A DNA stretch of 64,000 nt from JBBKWX01 sp037969175. GTDB taxonomy: Bacteria > Bacteroidota > Bacteroidia > AKYH767-A > JBBKVM01. The notes under the pieces were generated by a model. It was not told the DNA's origin. It made no database searches and saw only the letters and a program-made list of their open reading frames with translations. The stretch lies in NCBI GenBank assembly GCA_037969175.1, contig JBBKWX010000055.1, positions 62,001 to 126,000 of the forward strand, written 5' to 3'. A program made the translations under genes and the position numbers. Shown piece after piece: positions 1-9,221 of this stretch (its first letter is position 1; each line of letters starts with the position of its first letter).

Positions 1-983
1 TCAGCCTTGAAGAAGCGAGAGCAAATGGATATAAATTTGAATGGCAAATGGAACGGCCTAAAGCACCTGCTTTCGTTGGTCTGAAATCATGGACCTATTA
101 TCCTTTAGAAGAACTTGTAAATTATATCGACTGGTCTCCATTTTTTCATGCCTGGGAATTGAAAGGAGTTTATCCAAAAATACTTGAGGATGAATATGTC
201 GGTGAAGAAGCAAAAAATCTTCATCGCGATGCACTTTCTATGCTGGATAAAATAGTAAAAGAGAAATGGATCCAGGCCAGTGGCACCATGTTCATTTATC
301 CTGCTCAGAGCAATGGTAAAGAAGACGTCATTGTTTACGATCCGCGCATGCGTACTGAAAAGATCGCAACTTTGCACATGCTTCGTCAGCAAACTCGTAA
401 ACCGGCCGGACAAGCCAATATGTGTCTTGCGGATCTGTTGCCTCCGGTATCCAGCAATGTAATGGGATATATAGGTGGTTTTGCAATTACAGCCGGACTT
501 GGTATTGATGAGCATGTAGCCCGGTTTGAAGCAGATCATGACGACTACAGTAGCATCATGTTAAAGGCATTGGCTGACAGGCTTGCAGAAGCATTTGCAG
601 AGCGCATGCATGAACGTGTCCGTAAGGAATTTTGGGGTTATGCAGCAGACGAAAATTTCTCTCCTGCAGAATTGGTGAAAGAAAAGTATGAAGGAATTCG
701 CCCTGCCCCGGGTTACCCGGCTTGTCCTGATCATACCGAGAAAGCAACCTTGTTTGAGATGTTGGATGCGACAAACAGGACTGGGATCGTGCTTACCGAA
801 AACATGGCCATGTTCCCAACTGCAGCGGTAAGTGGATACTATTTTTCTCAACCCGGAGTTCCCTATTTTGGGGTCGGTAAAATAAATCGTGATCAGGTTG
901 AAGACTACGCTTTAAGAAAAGGAAAATCGGTAGAAGAAATTGAAAGATGGCTTGCACCAAATCTTGGATATCAGATGGTTTAG
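1..983 (+). CDS. metH: Cobalamin-dependent methionine synthase, C-terminal activation domain (5' truncated)
   Basis: The reading frame is open back to the first bases of the window, so only the C-terminal part of the protein is present; the Met at 48 is internal. The visible part is the MetH activation (AdoMet-binding) domain, which re-methylates oxidised cob(II)alamin during turnover of homocysteine to methionine with methyl-tetrahydrofolate. The diagnostic stretch is RPAPGYPACPDHTEK (codons around 690-745), which contacts AdoMet in the family. It is followed by the conserved 'TENMAMFPTAAVSGYYF' region and the typical end 'RWLAPNLGY'. The homocysteine, folate and B12 domains would lie upstream of the window. 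Whether this is a full-length MetH or the second half of a split gene cannot be told. Confidence 0.95.
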   Translation, partial: SLEEARANGYKFEWQMERPKAPAFVGLKSWTYYPLEELVNYIDWSPFFHAWELKGVYPKILEDEYVGEEAKNLHRDALSMLDKIVKEKWIQASGTMFIYPAQSNGKEDVIVYDPRMRTEKIATLHMLRQQTRKPAGQANMCLADLLPPVSSNVMGYIGGFAITAGLGIDEHVARFEADHDDYSSIMLKALADRLAEAFAERMHERVRKEFWGYAADENFSPAELVKEKYEGIRPAPGYPACPDHTEKATLFEMLDATNRTGIVLTENMAMFPTAAVSGYYFSQPGVPYFGVGKINRDQVEDYALRKGKSVEEIERWLAPNLGYQMV

Positions 984-1064
984 GCCCAATTCGTTAATAA
1001 CCTTATTTTTTTTATATTTTTGAGGGACACAGGATTCAATTCTAAGCCTTTAAATCTGTTTTTT

Positions 1065-2456
1065 ATGCAACAGTCGCATACCCTTTTCTCAAGGCCCGGC
1101 AAATTCCAACTTCTATTTTGGAGTCTGCTTTTGGTTTTTTCTACTATCTCGTTTAAAGCAAGTTCACAGTCGGCAAAAGTTTGGACACTAAAAGAATGTG
1201 TCGATCATGCTTTGGAGAATAATATTCAGATCAAACAAAGTAGTTTGAATATGGAACTTGCAGCGGATGGTAAAACGCTGAGCTTTGCTGCCATGTTCCC
1301 ATCGTTGAATGCGACTGCATCACATAATTATAATTTTGGAAGAAATGTGGATCCCACAACTAACCTTTTTACCAATGATCAGGTACAGAGTAATAGTTTT
1401 TCCTTGTCCTCAAATCTAACATTGTTCAATGGATTTCAAATGCAGAATTCGTTGAAGCAATCAGGCATAGATCTTATTGCCAGCAAATATGATCTGGAGA
1501 AAATGAAGGATGATATCGCCATGAATGTGGTGAGCGCATATCTCCAAGTTTTATATGCAAAAGATCAATTGAAGAGTAGTGAAGAGCAGTTCAACACAAC
1601 CAAAAAGCAAAGAGAGCGTATTGCAAAATTCGTTGAAGTAGGCAGTCAGCCCAGAGGCGCTTTACTTGACATCGAATCTCAAGTAGCGAGTGATGATTAT
1701 TTGGTTATTAACGCCAAAAATAATCTTGATATTTCTTTATTATCCTTGGCTCAATTGCTGGAGCTGCAAAGTGTAAAAGGTTTTGATATCTCCGACCCTT
1801 CAATTCAAGCACCGGAGTTAATCATTGAATCACTTGACCCGGATATAGTTTATGCTACAGCATTAAAAAATCAACCCGGAATATTTGCTTCGGAAAAAAG
1901 AATTGAAAGTTCTCAACGGGGTTTGCAAATAGCAAGAGGAGCAAGGTCTCCAAGACTCAGTATGTTTGGTTCTTTGAATTCTAGTTATTCAAGCGCATTC
2001 AAAAGTTTTGAAAATGGAGCTCTTGTTGAACTTCCTTTTCAGGATCAAATAGATCAAAATTTTTCTAAATCTCTGGGCTTCTCTTTGAACATTCCGATAT
2101 TCAATGGACTTCAGGCAAGTAAAGGAATCAACAGAGCAAAGATCAATTTACAGAGATCCGAGTTGGACGATATCAATACCAAGAATAACCTCCGTAAAAC
2201 TATACAGCAAGCCTATGCGGATGCACTCGCATCCTATATGAAATGGCAAAGCAGTGATATAAATGTCAACGCACTCGAAGAGAGTTTACGATATGCCGAA
2301 CAAAGAATGACAGTCGGAGCTTCGGCATCCATAGACTATATCAATGCCAGCAACAGATTGATTCAGGCAAAAACCTTACAGCTTCAGAACAAGTACGATT
2401 ATATTTTCAGAGTTAAAATTTTGGATTTCTATCAGGGCAAGCCCCTGGTATTTTGA
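1065..2456 (+). CDS. TolC-family outer membrane efflux protein
   Basis: About 463 aa with an N-terminal signal peptide (hydrophobic stretch then FKASSQS) and the two-fold TolC/OEP layout. Each half has long heptad-like alpha-helical segments and a beta segment ('SLSSNLTLFNGFQ' and 'GFSLNIPIFNGLQ'), the hallmark of outer membrane channel-tunnel proteins. It should trimerise in the outer membrane and serve as exit duct for the adaptor encoded 14 nt downstream. A TTG at 1020 would lengthen the frame by 15 residues, but the ATG at 1065 sits directly before the signal peptide and is preferred. A -7-like box (TATATTTTTG, one base longer than TAnnTTTG) at 1013-1022 would give a leader of about 40 nt. 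Substrate unknown. Confidence 0.9.
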   Translation: MQQSHTLFSRPGKFQLLFWSLLLVFSTISFKASSQSAKVWTLKECVDHALENNIQIKQSSLNMELAADGKTLSFAAMFPSLNATASHNYNFGRNVDPTTNLFTNDQVQSNSFSLSSNLTLFNGFQMQNSLKQSGIDLIASKYDLEKMKDDIAMNVVSAYLQVLYAKDQLKSSEEQFNTTKKQRERIAKFVEVGSQPRGALLDIESQVASDDYLVINAKNNLDISLLSLAQLLELQSVKGFDISDPSIQAPELIIESLDPDIVYATALKNQPGIFASEKRIESSQRGLQIARGARSPRLSMFGSLNSSYSSAFKSFENGALVELPFQDQIDQNFSKSLGFSLNIPIFNGLQASKGINRAKINLQRSELDDINTKNNLRKTIQQAYADALASYMKWQSSDINVNALEESLRYAEQRMTVGASASIDYINASNRLIQAKTLQLQNKYDYIFRVKILDFYQGKPLVF

Positions 2457-2470
2457 TACCGCATATTATT

Positions 2471-3829
2471 ATGGCAAAGAAAAAATCAACAATGAAATAC
2501 CTGCTTATTGCTGTGGGTGTACTTATCGTTCTGGCGATCGTTGGAAAACAGACCGGTGTAATTTCTTCAGGCAAAGAGATTCTGGTAGCAGTTGATAAAG
2601 CTTCGAATGCTACTATCACGGAAACTGTTGCTGCTAGCGGCAAGATACAGCCTGAAACTGAAGTAAAGATCAGTGCAGATGTCTCCGGAGAGATCGTTGA
2701 ACTGGCAGTAATTGAAGGACAAAAAGTAAAGCAGGGAGATCTTCTAGTACGCATCGACCCTGAAATTTATATCAGTACTGTTGATAGATTGTCTGCATCC
2801 GTAAATAATTCAAAAGCAAATCTTGCAAATGCAAAAGCAAGATTATCTCAATCTCAGGCTCAATTTATAAAAACGGAATTAGATTATAAACGAAACGAAA
2901 AACTCTATAAGGAAAAAGTGATCTCTGATTCTGAATTTGAAACGATCAAATCTTCTTATGCAGTTGCCAAAGCAGAAACCGAAGCTTCCAAGCAAACCGT
3001 GCTTGCATCAGGTTACGGAGTTGAGAGTGCTGTGGCTGCATTGACAGAATCAAAGGAAAACCTGAAGAAGACCAGCATCTATGCTCCGATTGATGGAACC
3101 GTTTCTAAACTGAATGTAGAAAAAGGGGAGAGAGTAGTTGCAACATCTCAGTTTTCCGGAACTGAACTTATGCGCATTGCAAATCTGGGTGAGATGGAAG
3201 TGAATGTTGATGTGAGTGAAAATGATATAATCCGTGTGAAATTGAATGATACCTGTATGGTGGAAGTGGAAGCTTATCCAAACAGAAAATTCACCGGCTT
3301 GGTAACGGAGATAGGAAGCTCTGCAAATGTTGCAGGTGTAAGTGCAGATCAGGTGACAAACTTTAGTGTAAAGATCAGGATCCTCAGAACATCTTATGAA
3401 GATCTGATTCCTGCCGATAATCCGGCCAAATCTCCTTTCCGTCCGGGAATGTCTGCTACGGTTGATATTCAAACCAAACGTGTTTTTAATGTTTTGAGCA
3501 TTCCTATTCAATGTGTCACAACTCGTGATACTCTGGCAGAAAAAAATAAAAAGATCGTTGATCCGGGATTGAAAGAGGAGGATGAAGCTAAGAGTTCTAG
3601 CGATTCTGAAATCTCAGAATTCGTCTTTACGATCAAAGAAGGTAAAGCGGTACTCACTCCTGTCAAAACAGGGATTCAGGATAATATGCTGATCGAGATC
3701 ATAAGCGGATTAAAGGTAGGAGATGAAGTAATTTCAGGACCGTATAGCGCTATTTCACGAACACTTAAAAAAGATGATGTTGTGAAAGTTGTAGCCAAAG
3801 AAGATCTATTTAAAGACAAGAAAAATTAA
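2471..3829 (+). CDS. Membrane fusion (HlyD/MacA-type) efflux periplasmic adaptor
   Basis: About 452 aa. A single N-terminal membrane anchor (MKYLLIAVGVLIVLAIV) is followed by a lipoyl-like half ('VKISADVSGEIVELAVIEGQKVKQGDLL'), a coiled-coil hairpin rich in Lys/Ala/Glu (roughly residues 100-190), the second lipoyl half ('TSIYAPIDGTVSKLNVEKGERV') and beta-barrel plus membrane-proximal domains. This is the architecture of adaptors that link an inner membrane pump to TolC. The ATG at 2471 is chosen over an upstream in-frame TTG at 2453 that overlaps the tolC-like stop. No ATPase or permease follows: the next gene is tsaB, 3 nt away. The inner membrane partner must therefore be elsewhere; a MacB-type permease without an adjacent ATPase lies at 48748-49995. 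Confidence 0.9.
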   Translation: MAKKKSTMKYLLIAVGVLIVLAIVGKQTGVISSGKEILVAVDKASNATITETVAASGKIQPETEVKISADVSGEIVELAVIEGQKVKQGDLLVRIDPEIYISTVDRLSASVNNSKANLANAKARLSQSQAQFIKTELDYKRNEKLYKEKVISDSEFETIKSSYAVAKAETEASKQTVLASGYGVESAVAALTESKENLKKTSIYAPIDGTVSKLNVEKGERVVATSQFSGTELMRIANLGEMEVNVDVSENDIIRVKLNDTCMVEVEAYPNRKFTGLVTEIGSSANVAGVSADQVTNFSVKIRILRTSYEDLIPADNPAKSPFRPGMSATVDIQTKRVFNVLSIPIQCVTTRDTLAEKNKKIVDPGLKEEDEAKSSSDSEISEFVFTIKEGKAVLTPVKTGIQDNMLIEIISGLKVGDEVISGPYSAISRTLKKDDVVKVVAKEDLFKDKKN

Positions 3830-3832
3830 CCT

Positions 3833-4528
3833 TTGTCGTACATTCTTAATATAGAAACATCAACTTCTGTTTGCTCTGTTTCACTTTCTTTTAACGGGGA
3901 ATTAAAATTATTTCGGGAAGATAATTCGGGAATGAAGCATGCTGTGCAACTCAGCATTTTTATTGAGGAATTATTGAAGCAAGAAGCCATTGGAATAAAA
4001 CAACTTGACGCTATTGCTGTAAGCTCCGGTCCCGGTTCCTATACAGGTTTGCGGATAGGTCTTTCAACTGCAAAAGGACTATGTTTTTCAAATGATATTC
4101 CACTGATCACAATTCCTTCTTTGGATATTATTGCATATGGAATAAAGCATGATTCCGAATTTTCAATAGTTGATGGAGAGTTCATTTATCCCATGATCGA
4201 TGCGCGAAGAATGGAAGTATATACTGCTCGATTCGATCATATGTTGAATAGAGTAAATGAGTATCATGCACTGATAATTGAAGATCCTGATTTTTTTGAA
4301 TCCTTAAATAATGCTGTTGTTTTTTTTGGAGGAGATGGTGCACAGAAATTCGAGCATTATAAAAGTGAATTTCCAAATCTTAGATTTACCCGGGTTCTTT
4401 CATCTTCAAAATATATGTGCATTTTGGCAAATGAGAAATTAATTAAAGGCCAATTTGCAGATCTTGCTTATTCAGAACCATTCTATTTAAAAGATTTTGT
4501 TGCAGGTAAACCCAAGTCGCAACTTTGA
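3833..4528 (+). CDS. tsaB: tRNA threonylcarbamoyladenosine biosynthesis protein TsaB
   Basis: 231 aa, normal for the family. TsaB is the ASKHA-fold partner of TsaD and TsaE in making the t6A modification at A37 of tRNAs that read ANN codons; it acts in the cytoplasm as scaffold for TsaD. Visible signatures are the N-terminal strand 'ILNIETSTSVCSVSLS' and the motif 'SSGPGSYTGLRIGLSTAKGL'. The start is the TTG at 3833, because the first conserved strand begins three residues later and no ATG is available in front of it; it lies 3 nt after the adaptor stop, suggesting cotranscription. The C-terminal third is divergent, as is usual for TsaB. Confidence 0.93.
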   Translation: MSYILNIETSTSVCSVSLSFNGELKLFREDNSGMKHAVQLSIFIEELLKQEAIGIKQLDAIAVSSGPGSYTGLRIGLSTAKGLCFSNDIPLITIPSLDIIAYGIKHDSEFSIVDGEFIYPMIDARRMEVYTARFDHMLNRVNEYHALIIEDPDFFESLNNAVVFFGGDGAQKFEHYKSEFPNLRFTRVLSSSKYMCILANEKLIKGQFADLAYSEPFYLKDFVAGKPKSQL

Positions 4529-4609
4529 TTTTGGCCAAATAATCAAAGGATTTCACCCATAATAAGTTGCATTTCATATAAAATTCGATGTAATTACCTG
4601 GATTTTTAT

Positions 4610-4617
4610 TAAATTTC
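4610..4617 (+). promoter_or_regulatory. Possible -7 promoter box abutting the start codon
   Basis: TAAATTTC matches the Bacteroidota -7 consensus TAnnTTTG at all but the last base and ends 3 nt before the ATG at 4621. No convincing -33 TTG was seen. If real, the transcript would be leaderless or nearly so. Confidence 0.35.
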
Positions 4618-4620
4618 GTT

Positions 4621-7600
4621 ATGCTTCTATTCAGGACCCCTGATCCTCTTTCCTTAAGAGTCCTGTTGATTGTAACGTTTTCCTTCATTTTTGTTAACGT
4701 GAAGGCTCAACTTACAGTTAATAGTACACCCACACCCACACAATTGGTTCAAAACAATTTATTGGGTTCCGGAGTAAGTGTTTCCAATATTCAATATACC
4801 GGCCCACCTTTATCTAAAGGTACATTTGCAAATGGTGGTCTTACAAATCTTGGCATTAATTCAGGAGTAATATTAAGTTCAGGTAATGCCAGTGGTGCCA
4901 TTGGCCCTAACAATACAGGAAGTACAAGTACTAATTTTGGAAGCCCTGGTGATGCTTTTTTAAATACACTTGTTTCACCCAACCCAACTTTTGATGCTTC
5001 AATTCTTGAATTTGATTTTGCTGTTGCATCAGATTCAATTCGTTTCAAATATGTTTTTGGATCTGAAGAATATAATGAGTGGGTTAATTTTACATATAAT
5101 GATGTATTCGGATTTTTCTTAAGTGGTCCGGGTATACCGGGCGTAAGGAATCTTGCAACTATTCCGGGTGCTGGAATACCTGTATCCATCAATAATGTGA
5201 ATAATGGGGTTTCACCTCCGGGTATTCCTGCTACCGGTCCATGCACAAATTGTGCTTATTACCGGGATAACACAGCTGGTACTTCTTTGCAATATGATGG
5301 TTTAACTACAGTATTGACAGCAAAGTCTAATGTTACTGTTTGCGAAACGTATCATATCCGACTCGCTATTGCTGATGCGGGTGATCCTAATCTTGATTCA
5401 GGTGTTTTTCTTGAATCAAACTCTTTCACAAGTTTTGGGAATATCAATATTTCATCAAGCGGTGGTACACAGTCGGGTGATACGATCTTCTTTTGTCCGG
5501 GAACACCAATAACATTGTGTGCCGTGCCTTCAGTGAATTATAGCTGGTCAACAGGTGCAACTACACAATGTATAACTGTTACCACACCCGGCTACTATTC
5601 CTGCTTCACTTCAAAGGGGAGTTGTTTTGCATGGTCTAACCAGTATATCCTGGTTCCTGCTGCTGCACCGGCGATTACCGTAACTGCAAGTGGCCCTACT
5701 CAACTTTGTCCGGGTTCAAATGTTACCCTTACTGCTAATTCTGCCATTTCTCCGGTTACCTGGTCTAATGGTGCAACAACCCAAAGCATTACTGTTAATT
5801 CAGCCGGAACATATACAGCTTCAGTTACTACTGGTGGAACATGCGCTGTTTCAAGTGCAAGTATTTCAGTAACGATGGTAAGCAACGTTGCAACTGTCAC
5901 TGCTTCCGGTCCAACTACCATCTGCCCTACAAACACAGTTACACTTACTGCCAATTCAGGGAGTTCTTATCTGTGGTCAAATGGCGCTACAACTCAAAGT
6001 ATTGTTGTAGGAACAACCGGAAATTATTCAGTCACAGTATATCAACCGGGTGGTTGTAGTGCTGTTTCTGCACCGACAAATGTCACCATTTCTATGCCTG
6101 TGGCTACAGTCACGGTAACTGGAAATCCTGTTATCTGTCCGGGTGCATCCGTTGTACTTCAAGCAAATGCAGGTTCAGCCTGGTTATGGTCAAATGGAGC
6201 TACAACTCAAAATATTAATGTTACTACCCCGGGTTCATATTATGTTCAGGTTACAAATGCTTTCAATTGTCTTACATCTTCCAATAGTGTTAGCGTTACA
6301 CCGAGTTTTCCAACAGCGACTATTTCAGTCAGCGGAAATCAAACTCTGTGTCCGGGTGATAATGTAACACTGACGGCAAATTCAGGTAGTGCATATTTAT
6401 GGAATAATGGAGCAACAACACAAAGTATAGTTGTTTCAACAGCCGGTAATTTTAATGTCATTGTTACAAATACAGATCTATGTAATGCAACATCAACAGG
6501 CATTCCTGTAAACATGAGCAACCCTATCGCAAGTGCGACAGCAGGTGGAAACACTACATTATGTCCGGGACAAAATGTAACGCTCAATGCAAATTCAGGC
6601 TCTTCCTGGCTTTGGTCCAATGGCTCTACAACACAATCTATAACTGTTGGTAGCGGAGGAACGTATTCTGTTAGCGTCATGAATGCTGATGGCTGTTCTG
6701 CAAATTCAAATCTGATCCCTGTCGTAAATAGTATCCCTACGGCTGCTGTCACTGCATCAGGTCCCGTAGATCTCTGCCCCGGAACAAATGTGACACTTAA
6801 TGCTAATGCTGGCCAAAGCTACCTTTGGAGTAATGGCTCTACCTCATCAAGTATCAACGTTAGTTCGCCCGGAAGTTATTCAGTTCAGGTAACAAATACA
6901 GATAATTGTACTGCAGCTTCAACTGCTATAAATGTTACTTCACTGCTTGCAGTAGCTTCGATCACACCATCTGGATCTACACTTTTGTGTCCTGGAAATA
7001 ATGTAAATCTCAATGCAAGTTCCGGAAGCGCATGGCTGTGGTCGAACGGTGCTACAACGCAGACTATTTCAGTGAATCAGGCAGGTAACTATAGTGTCAC
7101 GATCATTAACTCGAATGGATGTACAGAAGTTTCTGCACCAATGGCTGTTAGCTTGTCTAATCCTTCGGCAACAGCTACTCCGGCAGGAAACACAATGTTA
7201 TGTCCGGGACAAAATGTTGCTCTCAACGCAAATTCAGGATCTTCCTGGCTTTGGTCAAATGGGTCTACAACGCAATCTATAAATGTGGGAAGTGGAGGAA
7301 CGTATTCTGTCAGTGTTACAAATTCTGATGGCTGTACTGCAATTTCCAATCTGATCGTAGTTTCTGAGAGTAATCCTTTAGCTAATATCACTGCTTCAGG
7401 ACCATTAGATCTATGCCCTGGCGAAAACGTAACGCTTACAGCAAACCCAGGCCAGAGCTATCTCTGGAGTGATGGATCTACATCTTCTACTATTACAGTT
7501 TCAAGTTCCGGAGTGTATTCTGTACAAGTGACAAATACGGATAATTGTGTTGCTGTTTCAAGCAATACAAATGTAAATACGCTGAATGCTGTTGCAACAA

Positions 7601-9210
7601 TTACGGCAATGGGACCCACACAATTATGTCCGGGCGGAAATGTTGTTTTGGCTGCAAGTGCAGGTAGCGCATGGCTTTGGTCCAATGGAGAAACTACACA
7701 AAACATCACCGTTACACAATCAGGAAACTATAGTGTGAATGTTGTGAATTCAAATTCATGTGCAGCTCTCACGTTGCCTGTTTCAGTATCATTCTCAACG
7801 CCAACCGCAAGTGCAACAGCATTGAGTTCAACAGATATTTGCCCCGGATCCAGTGTTGGTTTGACCGCAAATAACGGATCAGCATGGCTTTGGAGTAATG
7901 GAGCTACTACTCAACAGATCCAGGTTACTACTTCCGGCAACTACTCCGTTCAGGTTACTGATCCTACAGGATGCATAGCCAATTCTAATAGTATCCCGGT
8001 TCAGGTAATTACTCCGCTTGCAAATATCACTGTTCAGGGAAATACAGATCTTTGTCCCGGTCAGCAAGTAATATTGATTGCAAATACAGGATCTAATTAT
8101 TTATGGTCGACAGGTGCAACAACACAACAGATCACTTTAACTCAAACCGGCAGCTACAGTGTTCAGGTTATAAATTCGATTGGTTGTACGGCACTTTCTG
8201 CACCGATCACAGTAAATGCGCTCACAGCTGATGCAACTGTTTTTGCAAATGGCCCGCTTAAGTTTTGTGAAGGTGGAGATGTGACTCTCAGTGCGAATCC
8301 GGGTTCTTCCTGGCATTGGTCAACGGGAGAAACTACACAAACTATCGTAGTTAATACAAGTGGAACCTATACTGTAGAAGTTGTAAATACCAATGGATGT
8401 CAAAAACTTTCACAACCGCTTAATGTTACAGTAGCTCTTAATCCGGTAGTAGATTTTTATCCTGATTTGTTTGGTGGTTGCGCTCCTTTGAAAGTTAATT
8501 TTTCTGATCTATCAAGTACAACAAATAATGCATCCTATCTATGGAATTTTGGTGACGGACAAAGTTCGCAGGACAAAAATCCGACACATATTTATAGTGG
8601 AGTTGGATTGTATTCGGTACAACTAATTGTTACTTCTTCTGAAGGTTGTAAGAGCGAACTGATCAAACCTGACTTGATAGATGTAGCAGATAGCCCTGTA
8701 GCATTCATGTCATTCTATCCAAATAACCCATTGCTATTCAGTTCAACAGTTCAGTTTTCTGATTCATCTGCAGGAGCTACTTCCCGGATCTGGCATTTTG
8801 GTGATGGTACCCGCTCAGACCTTAAAGATCCTTTGCATACCTATGATGAGCCGGGTCAATATACAATTCGTCTTGAAGTGGAAAATGGTTTTGGATGTTC
8901 GAATGAGATCATAAAAGATATTTATGTATTCCCGTTTTATCTTCCGAATGCATTTTCTCCTAATGGAGATGGTTACAACGATTCATTCTATGAAATGAAT
9001 TTCAATATGAATGTTACATCTTTTGGAATGCACATTTATAACAGATGGGGGCAACTTATTTTTGAATCAGACAGTCAAGCTAAGACTTGGGATGGAAAAG
9101 ATCTGAATAAAATGGATTCACCGCAAGGAGTTTATATCGTTATTATGGATGTAAAAACGCTACAGGGTACAGACCATCAATTTAAAACACAACTTACGCT
9201 GATCCGGTGA
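4621..9210 (+). CDS. Giant secreted repeat protein: choice-of-anchor-L domain, 14 Ig-like repeats, 2 PKD domains, T9SS type B C-terminal signal
   Basis: 1529 aa. Residues 1-29 form a signal peptide ending in VKAQ. Residues about 30-275 match the choice-of-anchor L domain: 'RFKYVFGSEEYNEW' followed by 'NDVFGFFLSGPG'. Residues 281-1276 are 14 tandem units of about 71 aa with the consensus L-C-P-G-x-N-V-T-L-x-A-N, then W-S-N-G-A-T-T-Q, then G-x-Y-S-V-x-V and a second Cys; each unit has a Cys pair and looks like an Ig-like beta sandwich. Two PKD domains follow (about 1277-1355 with WNFGDG, 1358-1440 with WHFGDG). Residues 1441-1529 are the gliding-motility-associated C-terminal domain ('LPNAFSPNGDGYND', 'IYNRWGQLIF', 'SPQGVYIVI', ending TLIR), the type B T9SS sorting signal. 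The protein is inferred to be exported and displayed on the surface or released, perhaps as an adhesin; the ligand is unknown. Confidence 0.92.
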   Translation: MLLFRTPDPLSLRVLLIVTFSFIFVNVKAQLTVNSTPTPTQLVQNNLLGSGVSVSNIQYTGPPLSKGTFANGGLTNLGINSGVILSSGNASGAIGPNNTGSTSTNFGSPGDAFLNTLVSPNPTFDASILEFDFAVASDSIRFKYVFGSEEYNEWVNFTYNDVFGFFLSGPGIPGVRNLATIPGAGIPVSINNVNNGVSPPGIPATGPCTNCAYYRDNTAGTSLQYDGLTTVLTAKSNVTVCETYHIRLAIADAGDPNLDSGVFLESNSFTSFGNINISSSGGTQSGDTIFFCPGTPITLCAVPSVNYSWSTGATTQCITVTTPGYYSCFTSKGSCFAWSNQYILVPAAAPAITVTASGPTQLCPGSNVTLTANSAISPVTWSNGATTQSITVNSAGTYTASVTTGGTCAVSSASISVTMVSNVATVTASGPTTICPTNTVTLTANSGSSYLWSNGATTQSIVVGTTGNYSVTVYQPGGCSAVSAPTNVTISMPVATVTVTGNPVICPGASVVLQANAGSAWLWSNGATTQNINVTTPGSYYVQVTNAFNCLTSSNSVSVTPSFPTATISVSGNQTLCPGDNVTLTANSGSAYLWNNGATTQSIVVSTAGNFNVIVTNTDLCNATSTGIPVNMSNPIASATAGGNTTLCPGQNVTLNANSGSSWLWSNGSTTQSITVGSGGTYSVSVMNADGCSANSNLIPVVNSIPTAAVTASGPVDLCPGTNVTLNANAGQSYLWSNGSTSSSINVSSPGSYSVQVTNTDNCTAASTAINVTSLLAVASITPSGSTLLCPGNNVNLNASSGSAWLWSNGATTQTISVNQAGNYSVTIINSNGCTEVSAPMAVSLSNPSATATPAGNTMLCPGQNVALNANSGSSWLWSNGSTTQSINVGSGGTYSVSVTNSDGCTAISNLIVVSESNPLANITASGPLDLCPGENVTLTANPGQSYLWSDGSTSSTITVSSSGVYSVQVTNTDNCVAVSSNTNVNTLNAVATITAMGPTQLCPGGNVVLAASAGSAWLWSNGETTQNITVTQSGNYSVNVVNSNSCAALTLPVSVSFSTPTASATALSSTDICPGSSVGLTANNGSAWLWSNGATTQQIQVTTSGNYSVQVTDPTGCIANSNSIPVQVITPLANITVQGNTDLCPGQQVILIANTGSNYLWSTGATTQQITLTQTGSYSVQVINSIGCTALSAPITVNALTADATVFANGPLKFCEGGDVTLSANPGSSWHWSTGETTQTIVVNTSGTYTVEVVNTNGCQKLSQPLNVTVALNPVVDFYPDLFGGCAPLKVNFSDLSSTTNNASYLWNFGDGQSSQDKNPTHIYSGVGLYSVQLIVTSSEGCKSELIKPDLIDVADSPVAFMSFYPNNPLLFSSTVQFSDSSAGATSRIWHFGDGTRSDLKDPLHTYDEPGQYTIRLEVENGFGCSNEIIKDIYVFPFYLPNAFSPNGDGYNDSFYEMNFNMNVTSFGMHIYNRWGQLIFESDSQAKTWDGKDLNKMDSPQGVYIVIMDVKTLQGTDHQFKTQLTLIR
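5461..8448 (+). repeat. Fourteen tandem coding repeats of about 213 bp (71 aa)
   Basis: The region between the anchor-L and PKD domains is built from 14 successive in-frame units, recognisable by CPG (or variants CPT, CEG) and the W-S-N-G-x-T-T-Q motif. The first unit is degenerate (contains 'YSWSTGATTQC') and the last carries CEG and WHWSTGE. The middle units are the most alike, suggesting expansion from the centre. Confidence 0.93.
6520..7797 (+). repeat. Tandem duplication of a three-repeat block (2 x 639 bp)
   Basis: Units 6-7-8 (6520-7158) and 9-10-11 (7159-7797) correspond one to one: unit 6 resembles 9 (both with 'WLWSNGSTTQSI' and 'GSGGTYSVSV'), 7 resembles 10 (both 'GQSYLWS', 'GSTSS', 'YSVQVTNTDNC') and 8 resembles 11. 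Both blocks are exactly 639 bp by the position of equivalent codons, so the second arose by an in-frame duplication of three units. Confidence 0.85.
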
Positions 9211-9221
9211 TAAACTGATGA

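Noticed and set aside
105..539. Minus-strand frame of 144 codons opposite metH
   Set aside because: Shadow of the metH coding strand; no domain and no neighbouring signals.
6339..6752. Antisense open frames within the repeat gene (also 5700-5954, 7089-7391, 7458-7709)
   Set aside because: They mirror the codon bias of the repeats on the other strand, recur at the repeat period and have no start context of their own.
5461..8448. Regularly spaced repeats of about 213 bp resembling a repeat array
   Set aside because: They are in-frame protein repeats inside one long reading frame; they are not CRISPR-like, as there are no unique spacers between short identical repeats.
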